A DNA stretch of 64,000 nt, from NCBI GenBank assembly GCA_946699065.1, contig CAMPDV010000114.1, positions 124,001 to 188,000 on the forward strand, read 5' to 3'. The translations under genes were made by a program, and so were the position numbers. The DNA comes from Loxodes magnus. Lineage: Eukaryota > Ciliophora > Karyorelictea > Loxodida > Loxodidae. Of the stretch, positions 45,500 through 56,335 are shown piece after piece (positions within the stretch are counted from its first letter, which is position 1; each line of letters begins with the position of its first letter). The notes under the pieces were generated by a model. The model was given only the letters and a program-made list of their open reading frames with translations. It was not told the DNA's origin and searched no databases.

Positions 45500-46560
45500 T
45501 GAAAGTTAATAAAAATAATCTTCTAAAAATCGTGCTGTCTTGAGTACGAATTTGGCAAAAATCAAGATATCTGTGTCAACAGCTTCAGCAACTAAAAATG
45601 CGATAGAAATGGATCTAGAAGAATTAGAGCAATTTAAAGTCCTAAAATTTGGTAAAATAGGTGATATTGAGGAATATTACGAACGTTTATAAGTGTTTGG
45701 TGAAAGTTGTCCATCATTAGTCTGAAAATATAAAGATAAGTCTAATGGATCTTAAAACCCTTAAAACCGACAGAATTAAAAATCCAGAGTTAAATAATAC
45801 AGCTAAAAATGAATTTACACTTATGAGTCGTATTATACATCCTTATATCATAGAAGTTTAAGAATATTTCTTTTATTTTTAAAAAGGAAGAATTTATAAT
45901 GTTATGGAGCTTGCTAAAGCCAAAGAAATGTGAATTTTTATATGGAAAATGGTTGATATCTAGGTATTATTTAATGTAGAAGCTCTAGCTGCCAAAATAT
46001 TTAAAAATTAGTAGAAACAATTTATAATGAATGTACATTCAAGGAATTTGCTATAGAGATCTAAAATCTTAAAACATTCTTGTTGATGCTAAAGGAGAAA
46101 TGCTGAAAATAATTGACTTTAATGTTTTAAAATATATTGGTAAACCTTATGAATAAGCAAGAAAAATGCTTTTTTTTTACAGGAACTCTTAGTTATTGTG
46201 CTCCTGAAATGCTGAAGAAAGCGCCTATGGAAAAGAAATAGGTATGTGAGTGCAGGTTGTATCTTATTTCAATGTTATCAGGAGATCAACCCTTTCCTGA
46301 AGAAAATTAGGCTAAACTAATGCAACAAATCAAAAATTGCAAATATAGTTTCGAAGATGAAATTTGGGAAGAAAGTAAGGAGGATTCTCGTAATCTTATA
46401 AAAAAGTATATGAAAAAGAATGTGTCAATATAATTAAATCTAGGTTAGGCTTTATAGCATCCTTGGTTTAGGCTTTATTTAGAAAATAATATCTTTATTG
46501 TCCTTATAAAATTTACTAATGATATGATAGATAAAATCAAATATATTTAAATGAAATCTT
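45500..46560 (+). pseudogene. decayed Ser/Thr protein kinase (CAMK/CDPK-like)
   Basis: Kinase subdomains appear in correct order but in shifting frames. They are: an N-lobe start (IGDIEEYYERLQVFGES, glycine loop eroded); LKTLKTDRIKNPEL then KNEFTLMSRIIHPYIIEVQE; VMELAKAKEM; the catalytic loop as YRDLKSQNILVDAKG; DFN in place of DFG (LKIIDFNVLKYIGKPYEQ); LSYCAPEMLKK; GCILFQ and MLSGDQPFPEE; and the C-lobe end LQHPWFRLY. At least five single-base indels separate them. One is a T9 run near 46170, one lies between the V-H-S and G-I-C-Y-R-D-L-K segments, and three lie within 46220-46275. No 16-19-nt intron explains these shifts, so I call it a pseudogene. Assembly error in homopolymers is the alternative. 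Confidence 0.75.
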
Positions 46561-46765
46561 TCTAATATTATACCAGACTATTACAGCATTCTAGCTTATA
46601 AGTAATAAGCTAATAATCTCAATAGTTAATTATATAATAGCAGTACGATAAAGTGCTTATAATTAAGTTGCAATTTCTTTTAAATACAAATATATAAATT
46701 TGTACTAATTAGTTTGATGGAAATAAGTAATTGACTGCTTTTAATTCTTCAGTAAAAGAATAAAA

Positions 46766-47381
46766 ATGGAAAGTCTGGAAGTAATCAGGTTTAATGATTT
46801 AAAAGGAAATTATAAAGTGAAGTCGGATCATTCTCGTATTGAAATTAACTGCTTTTAAAGTAGAATTAGTCTTTTTTCTAAAGTAATACTTAATTTAGAT
46901 TCAAGTTTTGGTCGTGAATGGATTTCAGAATAAGGTTACAATAAAAAGATAAGCTAGAATAAAGTCTGTTCATATTCAAGGCATCCAAAATAATATTAAA
47001 GTGAGAGGAAGGGTCAAGGAAATATTGGTGTCTGGCTAGAACAATATTGTTGTTGATATGAGAAAATAACTAAAAAATGAAACTAGCGTAGAGTCTATTC
47101 GTAAAAGAGCTAAAAGCTAAAAAACTCAAAAAGCTGTTCACGCTTTACCTAGTTGTAAATTTGAAAAGCTATAGAATGGATATCAAAAATAATGTATGAT
47201 TTGTCTAGAGGATTTCTAAGAAAAAGACTATATTAAAACCCTCCCCTGCTTTCATATATTTCACCGTCGATGTGCTAAAAAATGGTTGGAAAAGAGATGC
47301 AAATGCCCTATTTGCAAAATTAATATTATGAAGAAAAAAGTAGAATAGCATAGCAAATAGATGTTGTCAGTTAGTTATTGA
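46766..47381 (+). CDS. DUF3060-like beta-repeat plus RING-H2 protein
   Basis: A 199-aa product in two exons (16-nt intron). Residues 40-105 contain regularly spaced strands of a beta-helix-like repeat: VLVVNGFQNKVTIKRQAR, VHIQGIQNNIKVRGRVKE and ILVSGQNNIVVDMRK. The G-x-x-N-x-(V/I)-x-(V/I) rhythm resembles DUF3060 or adhesin-like repeats. A short basic linker leads to a complete RING-H2 finger at 138-178: CMICLEDF, C-F-H-I-F-H-R-R-C, then CKCPIC. The combination implies a ubiquitin ligase whose substrate- or partner-binding part is the repeat. It has no membrane segment and ends QMLSVSY-TGA. Confidence 0.85.
46883..46898 (+). other. 16-nt intron
   Basis: GTAATACTTAATTTAG separates SLFSK from IQVLVVNGF. 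Removal is needed to join the N-terminal frame to the repeat/RING frame, and the total becomes a multiple of three. Confidence 0.8.
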
Positions 47382-48244
47382 CTTGTTTCTTAATATGATT
47401 ATTTCTTATTACCATTCTTATTAAATAAGCTTATTACGGAAAGGGGTATTTGTCATATCTTCTTTTACTTATTAAAGCCAAATCATTTATATGTAGCTTA
47501 CTATTTATTCCTTAAGGATATTTGTATTTATTATAAATTTAGTTGCATATCAGAAAGACTATTAAATAGGTAATCTGGAAGAAACAATATAGTAACTTCT
47601 TTAAATTTAAAATCAAATTACTAAAATTCTGATTAACATTCAGGCACAAACTTAACTAAAGTTTCTGTCTTTTAAAAGCCCTTAAAAACTAATATCTTAA
47701 TAAGCTATTTTAATTATTAGTCCTTAATTAGTTGTTAATGTTGAATTTAAATATAACTAGATTGTATAATTTGATTATTTCTCCTATTAAAGATAGTATT
47801 ATTAATATAATTAAGTTAGCTTAACTTCACAAATATCCAAATTGCTTATACAATTATAGTTTTATATTTCTCTGCTTTATATCCTTTAATAAATGCACTA
47901 AGCATTTTTTCTTTGCTACTCTTTTAAAATAGTTGGTTAAGATGTTTTAAAAAGGAAATATTATAATAGATGCTGATTAAACGATTTAAATACCTTTTTT
48001 AGAGTGATAAGTAGAAAGTGAAAAATATTAAAAGTAAGATATTATTTAATATCAACATTAGATGATTCCCTTAACTGTATCTAAGCCTACTAAGTTAAAA
48101 TTTATTCTTCACTGTACTTTGTTAATCTCTTTCCTATGAATAAGTATATGATCTTTCCTTTAATTAATACTTTAATTCAACTTTTATCTTATTACTTAAA
48201 ATAGAAATTACTTTCTCTATTAGTTAGAAAGTTAAAATATAGAA
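47382..48244. other. intergenic, no gene recognised
   Basis: AT-rich spacer between two plus-strand genes; nothing seen. Confidence 0.5.
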
Positions 48245-48848
48245 ATGAAGCTAGAGATTAAGACCATAGAGTAGATATTTTATGGTAATTCATAAATTAA
48301 ATTAAAAGCTTTTATTGGTAAGTTCTTGAATCTTCTTGACAACAATCTAATGTACAAGGAATTTTTATCCTATTTATAAATCTTGCAGTAAAGAATGGAC
48401 ATAGCTAGATACTACGAAGTATTAAACTCCGTATACAACTGGATTGAAAAGTACACAATTCATCATAAAAATAGAGAGAGTTAAAGGTATTATATTTTAG
48501 TGGTTGAGCTAAAATCCAAGTGGTTTGAACTATTTATATAAGAAACCTTTGTACTTATAAAACTTAAGCAAAGGGTACGAAGTCGAATAAGAGGTGGCCA
48601 ATAGTCAATTTAGCAACCCTACTTTTCATCCAAATTCTAAACTTGATTCATAATGTTCTTAAGCTACTTGAATAACTGAGCTCTAAGCTACTTAAAAAGG
48701 ATCATTAGTATCATTTCTTAATAAAAATACCTAACCAAATAAAAAGCTACGGATTTCTTATTAAAAGTATAGACATTTCCAAAAAGAAAACTTAACTTAC
48801 TGATCTTCGTACAGATTAACATAGCAATTTTGTCATAATGCGGCATGA
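48245..48848 (+). CDS. hypothetical protein, intron placement uncertain
   Basis: About 194 aa. The N-terminal frame (MKLEIKTIEQIFYGNSQIKL, then KAFIGKFLNLLDNN) and the C-terminal frame (NPTFHPNSKLDSQCSQATW, then QKYRHFQKENLTYWSS, ending QQFCHNAA-TGA) differ by one base. A 19-nt GT-AG intron at 48575-48593 reconciles them. A 37-nt intron at 48352-48388 would also do so and would place the middle in a different but equally protein-like frame (TPYTTGLKSTQFIIKIERVK). I cannot decide from sequence alone. The product is soluble with no recognised domain. Confidence 0.55.
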
Positions 48849-49276
48849 GCCTTTAGTCTCCTTTTCTTAGAATCATTGCTACTATCGATAAATGAATATT
48901 GAATATTCGACATTTTAATCTAAATTTATATAAATAGCTTTTTAAATCATTAGGATAATCTTAACAGATCAAGTGTAAAACTTGCAAATAAATTTTAATT
49001 ACTTTAAACTAAAAATTATTAAACAGCATAAGCAAGATAATACTAAGGAAAAGGCTAAAAGAGAATAGTATATGGCAACTGTTTATTCTAGCATTATTTT
49101 GGTTTTATGCTAAAATAGCTAAATTTATACAATATATTTCAAAGAACTTTATTTAAGAGGTTAATAATTCTTAAATTATTATAAAGTATGTACACATAAA
49201 ATATCAAAAGAACATTCGTTTATTTCTTACATAATATTTCCATGCTCTAAAACAAATTTTCAGAAAAGTGGCGTTT
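48849..49276. other. intergenic, no gene recognised
   Basis: AT-rich spacer between convergent genes; nothing seen. Confidence 0.5.
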
Positions 49277-50436
49277 TCAATCCTCATAGTCTTCATCTTT
49301 TGGATATAATTGACTGTTCTATTTCTCTAAATCTCTTACCTATCACTTGCCTAACCGTTTAAGCTTAATTATTTTATCACATTATTTGAGCTGTTGCTTC
49401 TACTTTAGAATTTTTCCTATAAGTGATGTTATCTTGCTACGAATTAATAGAACACCTATTCTACTTAACCAAGCTTGTTTGCTTTAGAATTCTGTTCTTC
49501 ACTCTTACTAGGTGTACACCTAGTCGAACTTGAAAATCGTGTAGAAGACTATGGACTTGTATGCTTAGCAATCAAATTCTTTTTAGCTGCTGTATTTTTA
49601 GGATTTTGAAATTAGAATTGGTTAGGTCCAGGAGGTGGTGTATTTTCCATTCTATTCAAATTTCTTGGACTATTCTAATAAGAACGAACACTACTGCAAC
49701 CTTTCATCTCATTTTTCTATTTTTTAATTTAGAATGAAACTGGTGACTATACACCAGAATTCTATCTAGTTTAAGCATTTTTATAATTGGGTTACTTATG
49801 CTAAGGTGGAATTTTATGACTTTAAGGTCTTTTCATTTTCATTACACTGCTTTCATTTGACCTATAGAAGCTTGATACAGGAGACTACATTTTGACAGTT
49901 TAACTACCTGAAAATATTTTTTTTTCTATATCCCACTTAATCTTATCCATATTTAAATTTTAAGCTCTAGTAGAAATACTTCCTCCTAGTCTAGGAGGAC
50001 TTTACAGATTTGAGGTAGGTTTTTTAGCCTTGAATCTTTTAGGACTTAAGCTTAAAACTCTTTCAAAGTTATTGGTATTGTTATTATAAGAGAACTATAT
50101 CCCATATCTTTCTTATACTGTATTATACAGGTGTAGAATTAAAGCTCTTACTTTGTCTTCATCTTTTTTATAGCTAAACCCTATTTTACTAATAAGAAGT
50201 AAACTTTACTCAAAGCTTCTAAAATCTATTCCTTGATTTTTCAAAGATTTTTCAGAGTTTCTCTACAAAACTTCTAGAATTTTCTAGAGTTCCAGCTTGC
50301 TGAGAATATCAGGAAATATTTTGACGTCTTTACAGAACCTAGCGAACTATTCTATACTAATAAAGGCTTAATTGGAATTAAGTTAACTGAATATTTTTTA
50401 AAGAGGTAGTTTGTTGGCTTGAAACAGCTGATTCTT
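49277..50436 (-). CDS. EF-hand-like N-terminal domain protein with Ser/Pro-rich tail
   Basis: A 380-aa product in two exons (17-nt intron). Residues 10-110 form a compact helical domain with EF-hand-like helix spacing (QFARFCKDVKIFPDILSKLE, then QGIDFRSFEQSLLLISKIGF and DKVRALILHLYNTV) but without intact calcium-binding loops. It resembles the N-terminal helical domains of ciliary/cytoskeletal proteins such as p25-alpha-type folds, which is a structural guess. Residues 130-310 are disordered, Ser/Pro/Asn/Lys-rich with many S-P sites (LSLSPKRFKAKKPTSNLQSP and NTPPPGPNQFQFQN). The end is a basic coiled-coil (KITSLIGKILKQKQQLKQ) and an acidic terminus (LYPKDEDYED-TGA). Confidence 0.8.
49437..49453 (-). 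other. 17-nt intron
   Basis: On the minus strand this is GTTCTATTAATTCGTAG. Removal joins LGQVEQV to KITSLIGKIL and leads to the TGA stop. Confidence 0.72.
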
Positions 50437-53400
50437 CATTTATGATATTGGTGACTTATAAAATATGGAAGTTATAATAAAAAATCAATATTAAACTTTC
50501 CATTTAACTCTTTATATGAAAATCATACGAAAAAAAAGTTATTACAGTAAATAGGGCCAAATGCTTTTATTTGTATTTATAAGAATCTGTTAAAATTTAT
50601 CTTCATTTAGTCACTAAAAAATAAGGATTTGAATAATGGTAAAGCAATAGAATAAATGTGAGACTGTAGGTCGAAGATGAATAAGCTATTTATCTAAAGT
50701 GAATGCAAAATTTCTTAAAATCAAAAGATTAAAATAATTTTATGTCTTCATTTTAAATTTAATATGCTAAGTATGATGGAAAGATACTATCTTTAGATAT
50801 TTAAATTACAATTAGATAAAATTAATTTCTTAATAAAAACAAACAATATCATTATAAGTATATTAATTAAACCTTGCAAATATTGATAAAATACTATTTA
50901 AGAATAAAATTGGTTTTGATAGTAAATATGTATGAGAAAATACGATGAATATTATCATTAATATTCTTATTTAATACAATAATTTAATTTATATTACCTT
51001 AAGTAAATTAAATTTGAGACGAGATTGCATAGATTATTTAAAATCTTAGCATTATTCAAAGTAAATTTGGCAACAAGACATTTTAAGAGCAAGAAATTAA
51101 GGAAAGCTAAACTATTTTTATTATTACATACTCAGAAAATATAAAAAAATTCATCAATAAGCTAGACAATTAAAAAAAAAATATCCCTTGGAACTAATGT
51201 ATCTTTTGTGAGTTTATAAAAACTATTCTAGTAAAAATTAAAAAAAGTAAAACTTACATATTTTCTTTAATAATAAAGAAATTAATTAGGAATAAAATCA
51301 AATAGTGAAATTTTATTTTAAGAAAATTTAACTTTCCAAATAAGTTTAGTTTGAAGCATAATAGAGAATAGAATTAACTAATTCTAAAATTACTAAAAGG
51401 AGATACTTAAATAAAAAACAGCTTGATTTTTTAAAGAAGTATTTCACATTAAATAATAAGTAGATCTTTATTTTTTAAATAAAAATAGACTTTTTATTTA
51501 TTACTTTTTCTTATTTAGCATTTTTTATCATAAAAAGTATTTAAAAAATTTATCTTTATCAATTGGGCTAATGTTAAAGCTTTATTATATTTAATAATCT
51601 TTAAAATGTATATTGATTTTTATTTTTCATTCTTTTTCTATTTTTATTAATTTTAGATTTTATCTGCTTGATTTTAGTAATTTTCTCTTTAAATATTATT
51701 CTTTTTACTCCTTTAATCTCAAACCTATTTTTTGCTTCTTTTCATTAATAATTAAATCAAACAAATTTAAAGCATTTTATCTAAAACCTTTTTTTAAATG
51801 GAATTAAACTAGTTTATTTATTCTTGATTTTCTTTTTTTTTATTTAATCTTTAATTATTTTTATCATTCAAATATCTTATATTTTTTATAAATTTCATTA
51901 AAGCTTCTTCTTTTATTTTGTAGTATTTAAAACTTTTATTTTATATATATAATATAACAAAATGATTAAATTGAAGAGTTATTATTAATAAATCATAAGA
52001 TCATAATTTTAAATCTGCTAGTTCATTTTTTAATTCATGTTTCGTTCAAATAATCTTGCTCTATTTTATTTTGCTTTGTTAAGAAAAAATAAGCTTAATT
52101 TTTTTTATTATAGAGTATTTTATATAAAATCTTACTCTACGAATTGGTGTGAAAAACTAGTTAATCATATAAATTAGCTTTAAGTTTTATTTTTAATAGT
52201 TTTTCTTATATTTTAACTATTTTAAGTAATTTTTCAGAATTGAGCTTTAAAACATTACTAAGATAGGTCAGTTACAGTGAAAATTTAAATTACTATTAAT
52301 TAGAAGGAAGATGAATTAAGTTATAAATTTAGCTATAGTTGTAAAAACTTATTATTTAATAGTTTTAATATGGTAAACTTTGATAATTTTTAATTTATTA
52401 TGAAATCGCTATCAAAATTAGAGAAAAAAGTACTTTAATCTGCTTCTTTATTTCGAACTATACAGTGATTTGCTAAGTATTTAAATTGTCATTTTTTAGT
52501 TAGACTTAAATGTTTAGAAATGAGTGTCTATAAGTATGTAATAATTAGTACTTAATTATTATAAAAATTGCTCTTTTTCTTATAGCAACTCATCTTTTAA
52601 CATTTGATTTAGAATTGCTTTAATGATAAATTCTTAAGTATAAAATTCATTAGTACTAGAACAGTTCTATTTCTTATGCTTAATTGTCTTCTTTAATTTA
52701 TATCATTTAATTTTTTCGTGAATAAGATTTTTTATTGTTTAAAATAAATCAATGGTACACAAGATTTTTACCCTTATAAAAGGTATAAATTATCCTTTAT
52801 GTTTATCGAAAGGTTTTTAATTTAAATATAGCTCTATATGAAAATTAAATAAAACTCACAATTAATATAGTAATTAATTTGCCAAATAGCAAAATCTCTG
52901 ACTAACTCACCTCTTTTTAGTTATCTTTTATTTTGGTAGATGTAAATCACAAGCTATTCGAAAGATAATTTTTGATAAACAATGTTCTATTATTATCCTT
53001 TAATGATTTTATTTTATAATTATAGAAGAACAAAAACCAAAATAACTAATATAAAGGAATGCGTATATAATAGTTATAAGTTGATTCAATAATTATAATT
53101 TTAATAATTTCTTTCAAACGTATAACTTACTAAAATATTTTTACTGAGACTAATGAAGTGGATACAGTGCTAAAGCTTTTGGTATTTAAATCTGTGAATA
53201 ACTACAAATATTGATTGAAAAGTTTAGACGAAAAAGTAAAATAGTCTATATTAACTAAAAAAGCATTAGTTACTTGAAATTTAACTATTAGCAAAGAGGT
53301 TGATTATACTTTTCATATTTAAATAAGATTTATTATTTTTATCTCATTTTTAGAGTAAAAGCATATGAAAATAGAAGATTTAAAGTAGGATATAGTAATT

Positions 53401-56335
53401 TAATTATTAGCTTTTTCTTTAAATGTATAAAGACATTTTAATAACTACTTGAAATATGAGATAAAACTTAACTTTATAGATAATTTTAAAAGTATGCATT
53501 TAGTATTTTTTAAGATTTATATTTTTAAGAAAAGAGACCCTTATAATTAATTTTATAAATATATTATATAGCTTAGCTAATTCTGTAAATTAAAATTAGT
53601 TTTTAACATCTATAAGCTTAAGAGCTATGACACATATTTAATTTTAAAAATAAGCTTTTTTTACTTAAAAAAATAGTTTTTCCATTTAATTTTTAATAAT
53701 TTATCATAATGAAACTTGTTCAAACTCCACAATGTGATTTTAAATATAAAAATCTGATTGAAAGGAGTAATTAACATATCTAAAGATTAAAAAAGTTTAA
53801 ATATTAACAGTTATTTAAAAAATAATTTCTAATTAGAATATATTAAAATTTAATTAATAGTTCTTTATTAAAACATTTAATAGCGATATATGCAAAACTC
53901 TTTATACATATAGAAGACAATAAATATTTATAAAGTAAGATAAAATCTCAAGCGTTTAAATTAAATTTTAGATATTTATTTTCTTCTTATATAAGAAATA
54001 TTATACAGTGACTATTAAAAATGATAAATTGTAAAAATTGACAAACTACTTTAGATATGTCACTAATATCTTAAGTATTATTCTAAGCATGGGTAGAAAT
54101 TATTATTTTTAATAGCTTTAATTAGCTAACTTATTGATTTAAAACCTTTTTTTTACTTTTGGCTAATAATTAAATACTTTATTAGAATTTTGCAAAAATA
54201 CATACTCACAAAAACTTTTCACTTATAAATTCTTAGCAAAAATTATTCGAATATTGTAATGAAATTAACAAATATCTATAAAGTAGAAATCACAGAATCA
54301 TAAAATAAAAGGTAAATATATAATAATGAAATAGGCAGAAAATGAGAATTTCCTTATAAGCAAAGTTTATAAAATTTATTAGAGTTATAAAATTTATATA
54401 AAGCTTTGCTGAGAAATTGAATCTAGATAAAAGTGTCTTAAACTAAATAAAATTTATAATTTATTTAAAAGTTAACAAATAAAGAATTCTCATAGATTTA
54501 GCTATTTTGGATTATTTCATTTATTTCTAAAATATAAAAGCATTAATATACATAAGTATAAAACTTATTATTTTATAATCTTCATTAAATAAGAGTTTAG
54601 AAGGATTTTTAAATCTAAATAAGAGATAGAAAAATAAAAATAAAGCATTATATTAAACTTTTTTTATCTTTTATCTATAATAAAATAATAAAAATTATAT
54701 ATAAATAGAATATAATTGAAATGTGGAATTTTCATTACAAATTTTTCCTTCTTATAGCTTTAAAAATGTAAAATAAAGATAATTTTTAATATTTATTTAT
54801 TTAGCTTTATGAAATTCTAAAATTTTAGTTTCATATGATTACAATACAATAAATAGATTGCTTGAGGTAAATAGAGATAACAAATATATCTTAATAACTT
54901 AAGAAAGAATGCATCAAATTTATAATAAAAGCTATATATTATAAAAGTAGACTTAGTATAATTTACAAGGTAATAAATAGACTTAAAATTCCTATAAACT
55001 TTATTTTCTTAATGTATTAGGCCTAGAATTCATTCAAGATATCATGTAAAATTTTGCTAGTACTTTTACTCTCAATTACACTTAAAGAATCCAAAATTAG
55101 AATTAAAATTTTTTATAATGGAATATAATTTCTATATTATAAATAAAATGATGATATAAGAGATAAGAGATATAAGAAAATTAAATATCTGAATATTAGT
55201 AGAAATAATAAATACAAATATTTATCAAAAAATAAACTTATCTTTGCTTTTCATAAAATAAGCTAATAAAACTAAATCAATAAACATATTATAGTTCATT
55301 ATATCTTTTATTTATTTGCTTATTTTCAAAATTTAAACTTCCGATTTTCACTCATTCTGAAACAAAATTATAAATAATTTAATACTTTAATAAAGCCATG
55401 TTGAAAAAATATAGCAGAAATATTTAATATTGGAGTTTTAGAAGAGCATTTGTATCAATAAGAAGAAATTGAGAATATTCAAAACAAAAAGAGAAGAGTA
55501 ACAATTAAACCAAAAAAGTTTAAATTAGATAAAATGTTCTAAATGAAATTATTCTAATGTATACATTTAATAAAAAATAAATATATCATATACTTAATTA
55601 CTTTTGCTTTTAATTACTTTAAGTTAGAAAATTCCATTCACATAAATTAAGATTTCTTTTCTTGTGCAAAAATAATAAAATTTATTTTAAAATAAAAGAT
55701 ATCAATCTCACTTATTACTTAACCTAAGAATATTATATTTTATATAGTAGAATAAGATATTGTAATAATATTAAAGATATTTAGAAATTATGAGTAAGAG
55801 ATATTGCTTAGTCTTAAAAAGTTCCACATGAAATAAATAAAAAGTAAAAGGAAGGAAAAAATTAACTATTTGAAATATTCTAAAATATTAAAAGTAAAGT
55901 TATATTAGTGATACTTACTTTAGAAAATTTACCAAAGGCTAAAAAATTAGAAATATATATTATATTTTGTAATATAAATAAGTATCCTATTAAAAGTTGG
56001 ATAACAAAAGATATATAAATTAAATAAATATAAATTATTATTTTAAGCAATTTTTATTTATATACTGAATTTTATTTAATTATATCCTTCTAGATAATCA
56101 TGTTTATAAAATAAAAATATATTTATTGTTATTTAAATTTTGCATAACGATTTCTTTTAACATAGTTAATTGCTATTAAGTTAAAATTTAACTTATTGAT
56201 AAATGCTCTTTCTCACAATTATTATTAAATGTTTTAAATATAAATTTATTATTAGAAGTCTTAATCATATGCTCTTTATTATTTAATTAATATAGTTTTT
56301 TTTTAATATTTAACTAAAAGGTTATTTAATAAATC
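50437..56335. other. 5.9 kb gene-poor region
   Basis: The longest gap in the window. It is uniformly very AT-rich, with T-rich and A-rich blocks, and short conventional ORFs here (for example near 51613) encode only Phe/Leu/Ile/Lys low-complexity sequence. I see no coding composition, no tRNA-like structure, no long inverted or direct repeats and no mobile-element hallmark. Confidence 0.55.

Noticed and set aside
51613-51807. 64-aa Phe/Lys ORF in the gene desert
   Set aside because: Low-complexity product of T-rich DNA, with no coding-like residue balance.
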